Source: CAYRYU01 sp964428355
Lineage (GTDB): Bacteria; Muiribacteriota; Ozemobacteria; Ozemobacterales; Ozemobacteraceae
Direction of reading: 5' to 3'
Length of the DNA stretch: 53,120 bases
NCBI GenBank assembly: GCA_964428355.1
Contig: CAYRYU010000047.1
Coordinates: 1 to 53,120 of the forward strand
Shown here: piece by piece, positions 33,168 through 40,788 of the stretch
Numbering within the stretch: position 1 is the first letter of the stretch
Layout of the letters: the number at the start of each line of letters is the position of its first letter
Position numbers and translations under genes: made by a program
The notes under the pieces: model-generated
The model's database searches: none
Told to the model about the DNA's origin: nothing
What the model saw: only the letters and a program-made list of their open reading frames with translations

Positions 33168-34367
33168 ATGGATTCCAAGATCGTCGAAAAGATCAAGGCC
33201 GAGGTCAAAAAGCACGAGAAGGCCATCGTCAAGTTCATGCGCGACATCTGCGCGATCCCGAGTTTCGACTCGAAGATCGGTGACGTCGTGAAACGTATCA
33301 ACCAGGAGATGAGCTCCCTCGGGTTCGACGAGGTGTTCGTCGACAAGATGGGGAATAGCGTCGGGCGCGTCGGAAACGGACCCGTCAAGATCCTCCTGGA
33401 CAGCCACATCGACACCGTGGGGATAGCCGACCGTACGCAGTGGAAATGGGATCCATTCAAGGGCAAGGTCGAGAACAACATCCTATATGCTCTTGGCGCC
33501 TGCGATGAGAAGGGCTCCACCCCGGGCATGGTCTACTCCATGAAGATCCTGAAAGACCTCGGACTGTTAGACGGGGTCACCGTCTACTACTTCGGGAACA
33601 TGGAAGAGGAATGCGACGGGATCGCCCCCAACTCCCTGGTTGAAACCGACAAGATCAAGCCTGATTTCGTCATCGTGGGGGAGCCCACCTGCATGCGGAT
33701 CTACCGCGGGCACCGGGGCCGGGTCGAGATGAAGGTCACCACCAAGGGACGCACCTGCCATGCTTCCGCCCCCGAGCGTGGAGAAAACGCGGTCTACAAG
33801 ATGATGCCGATCGTCCAGGAGATCAGCCAGATGAGCCACGTGTTCCGCGACGATCAATTTCTCGGCAAGGGCTCGATCGTCGTGAGCAAGATCGAGTGCA
33901 AAACCCCGAGCCTGAACGCGGTTCCGGACGAATGCACAATCTATCTCGACCGGCGGCTGACATTCGGTGAGACCGAAAAGATCGCGATGGACGAGATCAA
34001 GTCGCTTCCCAGCATGAAAAACGGCGTGGTCGAAGAGCTCTTCTACGACACCCCAAGTTATACCGGGTTCGTTTTCCCGGTCAGCAAATATTATCCGCCA
34101 TGGGCACTGGATGCGAAGCATCCTCTTGTCCAGGCCGGAATACAGGCTTACAAAGCCGCCTACGACGGAAAGGATCCCGAGGTCGGCAAGTGGGTCTTTT
34201 CGACCAACGGAACCTACTGGATGGGAAAGGCGAACATCCCGAGTATCGGGTTCGGCCCAGGCAATGAGGTCCATGCGCACACCGTCAATGATCAGGTTCC
34301 CCTCGACGAGGTCGTGAAATGCGCCGAGGTCTACTCCCTTCTCCCACTCGCGCTCAAGAAGCGCTGA
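33168..34367 (+). CDS. ygeY: YgeY-family M20 metallohydrolase
   Basis: 399 aa; M20/ArgE/DapE fold. Di-metal site: LLDSHIDTVG with His80 and Asp82, Asp113 in ALGACDEKGS, the acidic MEEECDG (145-151). PTCMRIYRGHRGRVEM begins the lid domain. Matches the YgeY family (often described as selenium-metabolism linked hydrolases because of the genes around it). AAAGGAG upstream supports the ATG. In E. coli ygeY also neighbours ygeW and ygeX; by inference it opens or deacylates a ureido/amide intermediate of purine-ring breakdown. Confidence 0.92.
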   Translation: MDSKIVEKIKAEVKKHEKAIVKFMRDICAIPSFDSKIGDVVKRINQEMSSLGFDEVFVDKMGNSVGRVGNGPVKILLDSHIDTVGIADRTQWKWDPFKGKVENNILYALGACDEKGSTPGMVYSMKILKDLGLLDGVTVYYFGNMEEECDGIAPNSLVETDKIKPDFVIVGEPTCMRIYRGHRGRVEMKVTTKGRTCHASAPERGENAVYKMMPIVQEISQMSHVFRDDQFLGKGSIVVSKIECKTPSLNAVPDECTIYLDRRLTFGETEKIAMDEIKSLPSMKNGVVEELFYDTPSYTGFVFPVSKYYPPWALDAKHPLVQAGIQAYKAAYDGKDPEVGKWVFSTNGTYWMGKANIPSIGFGPGNEVHAHTVNDQVPLDEVVKCAEVYSLLPLALKKR

Positions 34368-34392
34368 ACCGAAATTGGAAAGGATCGAAAGC

Positions 34393-35580
34393 ATGAAAGA
34401 GATAAAATCCCTTCTGAGCGAGATCAAGAGCTACAAGAGCGGCATGTACGGCCGGGATTTTCTGCTGACCTGGGAGAAATCCCCCGACGAGCTCAAGCAG
34501 ATCCTGGCCGTCGCCGATCTTCTCAAGGTCATGCGCGCGAACAACATTTCGGCCCGATGTTTCGACAGCGGTCTTGCAGTATCCCTTTTCCGCGACAACT
34601 CGACACGCACCAGGTTCTCGTTCGCCTCCGCATGCAACCTTCTCGGACTCGCCATCCAGGATCTGGATGAGGGGAAGTCCCAGATCGCCCATGGGGAAAC
34701 CGTCAGGGAAACCGCCAACATGATTTCCTTCCTTTCGGAGGTCATCGGGATCCGCGACGACATGTTCCTGGGCGCGGGCAATACCTACATGCGTGAGGTT
34801 GGAGAGGCACTCGAGGACGGCTTCAAGCAGGGGGTCCTTCCCCGCCGCCCCGCCGTCGTGAACCTGCAATGCGATATCGATCATCCCACCCAGGCGATGG
34901 CCGACCTCTGCTGGTTGAAGGAGTATTTCGGCGGGCTCGAGAACCTGAAGGGAAAGAAGATCGCCATGACCTGGGCCTACTCGCCCAGTTACGGAAAACC
35001 GCTTTCGGTTCCGCAGGGTATCATCGGCCTGATGACACGTTTCGGGATGGATGTCGCTCTTGCCCACCCCGAGGGTTACACCCTCATCCCCGACGTGTTG
35101 GACGTCGCGAAGAAGAACGCCAAGGAGAGCGGCGGAAAGTTCACCATGTCGACAAGCATGAGGGAAGCCTTCAAGGATGCGGATATCGTCTATCCGAAGA
35201 GCTGGGCTCCCTTCGCGGTCATGGAGAAACGGACCGGCTTGTTGCGGAAGAACGATCATGATGGCCTGAAAGCGCTCGAAAAGGAGTGTCTCGCCAACAA
35301 CGCGAGATTCAAGGACTGGGAGTGCACCGAGGATCTCATGAAAGTCACCCGGAAGGGAAAGGGCCTTTACATGCACTGCCTGCCCGCGGATATCACCGAC
35401 GTATCCTGCAAGGCCGGGGAGGTTGCCGCGAGCGTTTTCGACCGGTACCGCATCGAAACATACAAGGAAGCCGGCTACAAGCCATACGTCATCGCCGCCA
35501 TGATCCTTACCAGCAAGTTCAAGGACGTCCACGGCCTATTGGAGAAGTTGACCAAGCAGGGAAAGGAACGCGTTCTCTGA
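34393..35580 (+). CDS. ygeW: YgeW knotted carbamoyltransferase
   Basis: 395 aa. Carbamoyl phosphate motif FRDNSTRTRFSF at 66-77 (STRTR), GKSQIAHGETVRETANMISF, LVNLQCDIDHPTQ-like VNLQCDIDHPTQAMADL, TWAYSPSYGKPLSVPQGIIG, and MHCLPADI near 335. Near-identical blocks occur in E. coli YgeW. ATG at 34393 preferred over an in-frame TTG at 34375, which lies inside the ribosome-site region. Expected to phosphorolyse a carbamoylated intermediate to carbamoyl phosphate for the carbamate kinase downstream. The natural substrate is not established from sequence. Confidence 0.95.
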   Translation: MKEIKSLLSEIKSYKSGMYGRDFLLTWEKSPDELKQILAVADLLKVMRANNISARCFDSGLAVSLFRDNSTRTRFSFASACNLLGLAIQDLDEGKSQIAHGETVRETANMISFLSEVIGIRDDMFLGAGNTYMREVGEALEDGFKQGVLPRRPAVVNLQCDIDHPTQAMADLCWLKEYFGGLENLKGKKIAMTWAYSPSYGKPLSVPQGIIGLMTRFGMDVALAHPEGYTLIPDVLDVAKKNAKESGGKFTMSTSMREAFKDADIVYPKSWAPFAVMEKRTGLLRKNDHDGLKALEKECLANNARFKDWECTEDLMKVTRKGKGLYMHCLPADITDVSCKAGEVAASVFDRYRIETYKEAGYKPYVIAAMILTSKFKDVHGLLEKLTKQGKERVL

Positions 35581-35587
35581 CGCAATG

Positions 35588-35610
35588 GACGGTCCCATGA
35601 ACGGGCCGTC
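35588..35610 (+). terminator. Weak terminator-like hairpin after ygeW
   Basis: GACGGTCCC (35588-35596), six-base loop, GGGCCGTC (35603-35610); one bulged T. Only TT follows, so termination would be partial. It lies 7 bases past the ygeW stop and before a new promoter. Confidence 0.4.
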
Positions 35611-35636
35611 TTAACCGAAGTTGGGCGGTCTTCGAA

Positions 35637-35666
35637 TTGACCGTCCCGGATTCCGGGGAGTATAAT
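35637..35666 (+). promoter_or_regulatory. Strong promoter for yqeA and following genes
   Basis: TTGACC (35637-35642), 18-base spacer, perfect TATAAT (35661-35666). Predicted start near 35673, leader about 48 bases to the ATG at 35721. Confidence 0.7.
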
Positions 35667-35671
35667 CCCCG
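35654..35671. promoter_or_regulatory. Inverted repeat over the -10 box, candidate operator
   Basis: CGGGGA (35654-35659), six bases, TCCCCG (35666-35671): a perfect 6-bp dyad with the -10 box in its centre. A repressor bound here would block RNA polymerase. Confidence 0.4.
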
Positions 35672-35720
35672 ACGAACGGAAATTCCGGCCGCACGCGGCC
35701 TGGGAAGGAAAGGAAATCAC

Positions 35721-36677
35721 ATGGGCACGGAAAAGAGCCACAAACTCGCGGTAGTCGCCGTAGGCGGCAACTCGCTCATCCAGGACGAGAAACGCCAGAG
35801 CGTTCCCGACCAGTATCAGGCGGCCTGCAACACGATGGTCCACATCGTCGACATGATCGAAGCCGGGTACAATGTCGTGATCACCCACGGCAACGGTCCG
35901 CAGGTCGGCTTCATCCTTCTTCGCAGCGAAATCGCGCGGGGGAGCATCCATCCCGTCCCTCTCGACTCCTGCGGTGCCGATACCCAGGGCGCGATCGGGT
36001 ACAACTTCCAGATGGCTCTGGGAAACGAGTTCCGCAAGCGCGGGATCGAAAAGAATGCAGTTACGGTTGTCACCCAGGTTCTGGTTGACAAGGACGATCC
36101 CTCGTTCCTCAAACCCACCAAGCCGATCGGCAAGTTCTACACCGAAACCGAAGCCATGGAACGCAAAGCCAAGGACGGCTGGGACGTGATGGAAGATGCC
36201 GGCCGGGGCTGGCGGCGGGTCGTAGCTTCTCCGCTCCCGATGGAAATCATCGAGGAAGACGCAATCAAGACTCTTGTCCAGAAAGGTTTCGTGGTGGTGG
36301 CGGTTGGTGGTGGCGGAATCCCCGTGATCCGCGATGGAAACGGGAACCTGAAAGGTGCGGCGGCGGTCATCGACAAGGATTACGCTTCCGCGCTGCTGGC
36401 CCAGAGACTCAAGGCCGACGTTTTCGTGATTTCAACCGCGGTCGAGAAAGCCTACATCAACTTCGGAAAACCCGACCAGAGACCCATCGAGAAGTGCACC
36501 TCGGCGGAGCTTGCCCGGTTCATCCAGGATGGTCACTTCAAACCCGGTTCCATGCTCCCCAAGTGCAAGGCCATCATCAACTTTCTCCGCGATGGCGGAA
36601 AACATGCGATCATCACGAACCCGGAAAACCTCGCACGGGCCGTGAAGGGCCAGGCCGGAACCCACATCGTTCCCTGA
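35721..36677 (+). CDS. yqeA: Carbamate kinase, YqeA/ArcC type
   Basis: 318 aa; carbamoyl phosphate + ADP to ATP + ammonia + CO2. Amino-acid kinase fold: KLAVVAVGGNSLIQDE, THGNGPQVGFILLRSEIA, DTQGAIGYNFQMAL, VVVAVGGGGIPVIRD, GAAAVIDKDYASALLA, GSMLPKCKAIINFL. AAGGAAAGGA precedes the ATG. Together with YgeW this gives substrate-level ATP from the carbamoyl group of a degraded purine. Complete. Confidence 0.95.
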   Translation: MGTEKSHKLAVVAVGGNSLIQDEKRQSVPDQYQAACNTMVHIVDMIEAGYNVVITHGNGPQVGFILLRSEIARGSIHPVPLDSCGADTQGAIGYNFQMALGNEFRKRGIEKNAVTVVTQVLVDKDDPSFLKPTKPIGKFYTETEAMERKAKDGWDVMEDAGRGWRRVVASPLPMEIIEEDAIKTLVQKGFVVVAVGGGGIPVIRDGNGNLKGAAAVIDKDYASALLAQRLKADVFVISTAVEKAYINFGKPDQRPIEKCTSAELARFIQDGHFKPGSMLPKCKAIINFLRDGGKHAIITNPENLARAVKGQAGTHIVP

Positions 36678-36692
36678 ACGAAGGAGCAGAGC

Positions 36693-38177
36693 GTGTCAAA
36701 GTATTCCAAACGTTTCGAACTCAAGATCAAGCCCGAAGTCCTGCAGAAAACCATCAAGCGGTGCAAGGAAAAGGCCATTCTCATTCCCACCTTTGCACAG
36801 ATGAAGGACCCTTCCCTGATTCCCGACAAGGTCAAGAAGAAGCTCCAGCCGCTCGGCCTGTGGGACGTCAACCCCCTCAACCTCTTCAGGATCACCTGGC
36901 AGAACGACTTGAAAACCGGGTTGTTCGGCGGGGTCAACTTCGTGGAATTCCCCCCCGAACTGACCGGGGTCAAAGCGCGGATCGTGGGTCTCGTCGGGAA
37001 ATACTTCCCCACCGGTGCGCACAAGGTCGGGGCGGCCTTTTCCTGCCTCGTTCCCCGGCTGGTTTCCGGGCAGTTCGACCCCACGACCCAGAAGGCGGTT
37101 TGGCCAAGCACGGGAAACTACTGCCGCGGCGGGGCCTACGACTGCGCCCTTCTTGCCTCTCCCGCGATCGCGATCCTCCCCGAAGAAATGAGTCAGGAAC
37201 GGTTCGAGTGGCTCAGGGAGATCGGAACCAGTGAGATCTTCGCCACCCCCGGTTGCGAATCCAACGTCAAGGAGATCTACGACAAATGCTGGGAGCTGAT
37301 CAAGGAGCGCGGTGAGAAGATCGTCATCTTCAACCAGTTCGGCGAGTTCGGGAACTACATCTGGCACTACCACGTTACGGGCTCTGCGGCTAAGGCCGTT
37401 TTCGACCAGGTAAAGACCCCGACCAGCAGATTGGCGGCCTGGGTAACCGCAACCGGTTCGGCGGGAACCATTGCAGCCGGTGATTTCCTGAAAAAGTTTG
37501 CTCCCGGTTGCCGGGTTGCGGCTTCCGAAGCCCTTCAATGCCCCACGCTTCTCAGGTGCGGGTTCGGCGGCCATCGGATCGAGGGAATCGGTGACAAGCA
37601 CGTTCCCTGGATCCACAACGTTCGGAACACCGATTCCGTGATCGCGGTCGATGACGAGAACCCCATGCGAATCCTTCGACTTTTCAACGAGAAGGCGGGG
37701 GCGAAGTTCCTCAAGAAGTCGGGGCTTCAGGATGACCTGGTCGACAGGCTTCCTCTGCTCGGAATCAGCTCGATCAGCAATCTGATTAGCGCGGTCAAGA
37801 TGGCCAAGTTCTTCGAGCTAGACGAGAACGACGTGATGCTCACTCCCTTGACAGATTCCGCCGAAATGTACCAGTCCCGCGTCGAGGAGCTCCGGAAGCA
37901 TCACGGGGAGTATTCCGAGGCCCAGGCACGGGTCGATTGGGAACGTTATCTTCTCGGAGAAGGCATCCAGAACGTCATGGAACTTGGATACCAGGATCGG
38001 AAGCGTCTCCACAACTTCAAGTATTACACCTGGGTCGAGCAGCAGGGAAAGACCTACGAGGAGATCAACGAACTATGGGATCCCGAATTCTGGGATACTG
38101 CGCAGTCCCAGGTTACCAGGTGGGACGAGATGATCCAGGAGTTCAACCAGAAGACGAATCTTCTCTCCAGTCTCTGA
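36693..38177 (+). CDS. PLP-dependent fold-type II enzyme, unassigned (in ygeX position)
   Basis: 494 aa, GTG start with AAGGAG upstream. Fold-type II (cysteine synthase/threonine deaminase) features: probable Schiff-base Lys111 in KYFPTGAHKVGAAFSCL, substrate loop PSTGNYCRGG (138-147), phosphate loop TATGSAGTIAAGD (252-264). It is about 100 residues longer than E. coli YgeX and lacks YgeX blocks such as RFGLNAFKMLGGAYA. The C-terminal 120 residues (EMYQSRVEELRKHHGEYSEA onward) are a helical extension. It lies 15 bases after carbamate kinase in a ygeW-ygeY-ssnA cluster, where a 2,3-diaminopropionate ammonia-lyase is expected. A lyase acting on an amino-acid product of purine breakdown is my inference. 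Confidence 0.8.
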   Translation: MSKYSKRFELKIKPEVLQKTIKRCKEKAILIPTFAQMKDPSLIPDKVKKKLQPLGLWDVNPLNLFRITWQNDLKTGLFGGVNFVEFPPELTGVKARIVGLVGKYFPTGAHKVGAAFSCLVPRLVSGQFDPTTQKAVWPSTGNYCRGGAYDCALLASPAIAILPEEMSQERFEWLREIGTSEIFATPGCESNVKEIYDKCWELIKERGEKIVIFNQFGEFGNYIWHYHVTGSAAKAVFDQVKTPTSRLAAWVTATGSAGTIAAGDFLKKFAPGCRVAASEALQCPTLLRCGFGGHRIEGIGDKHVPWIHNVRNTDSVIAVDDENPMRILRLFNEKAGAKFLKKSGLQDDLVDRLPLLGISSISNLISAVKMAKFFELDENDVMLTPLTDSAEMYQSRVEELRKHHGEYSEAQARVDWERYLLGEGIQNVMELGYQDRKRLHNFKYYTWVEQQGKTYEEINELWDPEFWDTAQSQVTRWDEMIQEFNQKTNLLSSL

Positions 38178-38194
38178 TTTTCCGGCCAGTCTGA

Positions 38195-38815
38195 ATGAGC
38201 GGCGGGTCCGGGCGGCAGGATGCTTTCCGGACCCGTCGTTTTTTCCTGGAATCCGATGAACCGAAAAACAGGCTGCCCTACACCCTGGCTTTTCGGCTTC
38301 CAGAGGACAACCGACGTCTGATCGCTTCTTTCCGCAGAAAGCTGGCGGGATTGTGCCTCCGCTTCGATCCGCTCGAGATTTCCCACGTCACGGTAAAATA
38401 TCTCGGGTATTCCTCGCCTGGAATGACCGAAGAAAACGTGGTGGGGCTCATTCCCAGGATCCGCGAGATTGCCGGCCGGTTCATTCCGCTTCGGGTCTTC
38501 GTCAGAGGGATCGACATGTTCGACAAGGAGCCGATCGTCAATCCGGTCGTGTTTCTGAAAATACTCCCATGCAGTGAACTCCAGGCTTTCCACGAGTCGG
38601 TGAGGAGCGGGTTGGGAAAGGAAATCGAGGATTTCCCACATGCCGACGGGGAAAACTACCTCCCTCACATCACGGTTTCCAAGATGGTCGACCGGCGGAA
38701 GATCGAAGCGATTCGCAGGGTGATCTACCGGTCGAGGAAGTGCGGGAAGAACTCCTTCAAGCTGACCGACCTGGTCGTCTTCACCCCCCTCGCCACCTAC
38801 CCGGTCTTCATCTGA
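38195..38815 (+). CDS. 2H phosphoesterase / RNA 2',3'-cyclic phosphodiesterase-like
   Basis: 206 aa with two H-x-T-x motifs: His64-Val-Thr66 (ISHVTVKYLG) and His158-Ile-Thr160 (LPHITVSKM), the hallmark of the LigT/2H superfamily. Spacing between motifs is normal. Members hydrolyse cyclic phosphates in RNA or nucleotides. Starts 17 bases after the PLP gene and probably shares its transcript, which is an odd partner for a catabolic operon. Downstream lies a stem-loop repeat between convergent genes. Confidence 0.82.
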   Translation: MSGGSGRQDAFRTRRFFLESDEPKNRLPYTLAFRLPEDNRRLIASFRRKLAGLCLRFDPLEISHVTVKYLGYSSPGMTEENVVGLIPRIREIAGRFIPLRVFVRGIDMFDKEPIVNPVVFLKILPCSELQAFHESVRSGLGKEIEDFPHADGENYLPHITVSKMVDRRKIEAIRRVIYRSRKCGKNSFKLTDLVVFTPLATYPVFI

Positions 38816-38823
38816 CCCGCAAA

Positions 38824-38913
38824 GCCACCGAGTCACAGAGACACCGAGGAACGATTACGGCTCAAGGGGTGGAAGCTCGGGCTTCATTCTCTGTGCCTCT
38901 GAGCCTCGGTGGC
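38824..38913. repeat. Imperfect inverted repeat of CACAGAG-type words
   Basis: Left arm 38824-38849 and right arm 38888-38913 pair as reverse complements with about six mismatches (shared core GCCACCGAG..CAGAG.CAC.GAG); spacer about 38 bases. It lies between convergent genes and may act as a two-way terminator. The right arm contains the stop and last codons of the sulfatase-like gene (38884-38913). Confidence 0.7.
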
Positions 38914-40602
38914 ATCCTTTGAGGAGAAGGCGTGGAGGTAGGCCTGGAAGGCTTGATGGAAGGCGGCAACCTCCTCGGGGGACTCTGAAGATTTCACATT
39001 CAGGGAGTGGTTGCTGATCAGCGTTCCACCACCGGATGCAAGCAGCCGTCCGTAAAGATACTCCCCGCTGTGCCCGACAAGCCATGTCTCGGAACGGGGC
39101 TTCGGGCCTGGAAGGCGGCCCAGCTCCTCGAGCAGGAGATCCTTCAGGTCCAGATGGCACAGGAAACGATCGTCGGTCCCTGAAGCGAGACCGGAAGCCC
39201 AGAACAAGAGAGGGATGTGATACGATTCGGGTTCCCACTGGTCTTCCCGGGGGCCGTGGTCGGAACAGATCACGACGAGCGTCCGGTCGAGGAGGTTTCT
39301 TGCCGCCGCGGTCACGAAGAATTTTCGGAAGTAGGCCCGATAGTATTCCAGAGGAGTTTTTCCGGTCCGGGCTACCCACTCCGGAGTATGGCCGTAGACC
39401 ATCTCCTGGAAGATGAACACTCTCGGGGCGCTCGCCAGACGCGCCAGGAGAGGCTCCAGCGCGGCAAGGTCTTCCGCCGCCCATTCCACCGGGTTCGAGG
39501 TCACGCAAATGAAGCGTGGATCCGCCCTCACGTCCTCGACGAAGTGGAGATCCGTCCAGTCTGGGACATCGGGTGCAAAGCGGATCTGGTGAGATCCGAA
39601 GGAAGTGACGAAGTGGGTCTTGAATCCGTTTCCGGAAAAGAACCTGACAAGGTTTTCCCCGTGGTCGAGGAAACGGTATTTTTCCTCGTTGACGTAAGCC
39701 TGAAAGGGGATGAAGACCGAGTTCAGAATCGCAAGAAGGGAGGTGAAAGAGTCCAGGTTGGTGGTGTGGTATCTGGAAAAGCTCCGCCAACTTCCCTTGC
39801 CAGTCGGGTCGAGAGCCTCGATATCGGCGGGTCTTCCCGCGAAAGACCGGAAGGGAATGGATTCCATGACGAAGAGGACGACCCTGTCATAACACGGGGC
39901 GATTTTCGGGTAGTCCGTGAAAGACCTGTCAAGGTTTCCGCGGCTTCCACCCTTGATCGGGTTGGGAGGAGCAAGTCGTCTGACGTTCCCGGCCCGTTTT
40001 CCCGAGAAGAACCCCCGGTACTCCTCAGCAGCGGAGAAAAGTAACGGATTGATTGGGTTTGCCAGGAGCGTCACGATCGCGATGAAGGAAACCAACCAAC
40101 ATGCCTTCTTCAAGCGAGGTCCTGGGCCGGGTCCCGGATTTCCCCGAAGGCTGGTTGCGAGAAAAACGAGGAACCATGCCCCGATCAGGAGGACCCGTTT
40201 CCCTGTCAGGAAGTTACGCCAGAAGAACAGCGCAAGGTTGAGTTCGACCGCGAAAAGGTTCAGGGGGAAATTCTGCAAGTCGCTCAGGAACGGAGAATAA
40301 AGGCCGTTGAAAAGCAGAAGTGGTAAGAATGCCGCGAAGAAAAATCCCCGGGTGATTTTTCGGGAGCCCGGAAAGAGCCGGTCCCCGGTCCTCCAAAGAA
40401 AGTAGACCAGGAGAAGCAGGAAAAGATCCTGGATGAACGAAACGAGGAACATGGGTACCATTCCGAAGAAATGGGCTCGGAGGCCGTCGAAGATCTTTAT
40501 TCCTGCAAGGAACAGGACCCCCGATGTGGTGAACCTCCAGGGAAGGTCGGCCCCCTCCTCCCGATCGGAATCTGTCTTCGGATTCGCAGCTTCACCGGTC
40601 AT
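38884..40602 (-). CDS. Membrane sulfatase / phosphoethanolamine-transferase-like protein
   Basis: 572 aa. N-terminal half carries about five membrane helices (for example VPMFLVSFIQDLFLLLLVYF at 49-68; FFFAAFLPLLLFNGLY; VLLIGAWFLVFLATSL; ACWLVSFIAIVTLLA). C-terminal half is an alkaline-phosphatase-superfamily domain: metal Glu in RVVLFVMESIPFRSF, probable nucleophile Thr in TNLDSFTSLLAILNS, EMVYGHTPEW, and VVICSDHGPREDQW plus YHIPLLFWA. This resembles LtaS/EptA-like enzymes that modify lipids or glycans outside the membrane. The last residues (KDATEAQRHRE) are encoded by a repeat arm, so they are not native to the fold. The donor and acceptor cannot be told. Confidence 0.8.
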   Translation of the reverse strand: MTGEAANPKTDSDREEGADLPWRFTTSGVLFLAGIKIFDGLRAHFFGMVPMFLVSFIQDLFLLLLVYFLWRTGDRLFPGSRKITRGFFFAAFLPLLLFNGLYSPFLSDLQNFPLNLFAVELNLALFFWRNFLTGKRVLLIGAWFLVFLATSLRGNPGPGPGPRLKKACWLVSFIAIVTLLANPINPLLFSAAEEYRGFFSGKRAGNVRRLAPPNPIKGGSRGNLDRSFTDYPKIAPCYDRVVLFVMESIPFRSFAGRPADIEALDPTGKGSWRSFSRYHTTNLDSFTSLLAILNSVFIPFQAYVNEEKYRFLDHGENLVRFFSGNGFKTHFVTSFGSHQIRFAPDVPDWTDLHFVEDVRADPRFICVTSNPVEWAAEDLAALEPLLARLASAPRVFIFQEMVYGHTPEWVARTGKTPLEYYRAYFRKFFVTAAARNLLDRTLVVICSDHGPREDQWEPESYHIPLLFWASGLASGTDDRFLCHLDLKDLLLEELGRLPGPKPRSETWLVGHSGEYLYGRLLASGGGTLISNHSLNVKSSESPEEVAAFHQAFQAYLHAFSSKDATEAQRHRE

Positions 40603-40788
40603 ATTCCGATTCTACTTCGAAGTGCGCTCTGCCGTCTCGGGTTTTCCGACCGGGACCGAGGAAGTCAGTTCCGATGGCCGCTCCCCGTCGCATTCCTTTA
40701 CGAACCGGGCTGTTTCTGGTACCCTGGTCGAAGGGTGGTGGGCGATCAGCCGCCACCCGGATCGGTTTTCCGGTCGCGGGAGGGGGAA

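Noticed and set aside
31776..33407. 543-codon open frame on the minus strand across ssnA and ygeY
   Set aside because: Antisense to two well-conserved genes; Asp/Val/Gly bias expected from the reverse reading of their codons; no motif.
36693..38177. Calling the PLP enzyme ygeX (diaminopropionate ammonia-lyase)
   Set aside because: Length and conserved blocks differ from YgeX although the gene position fits; only the fold class is supported.
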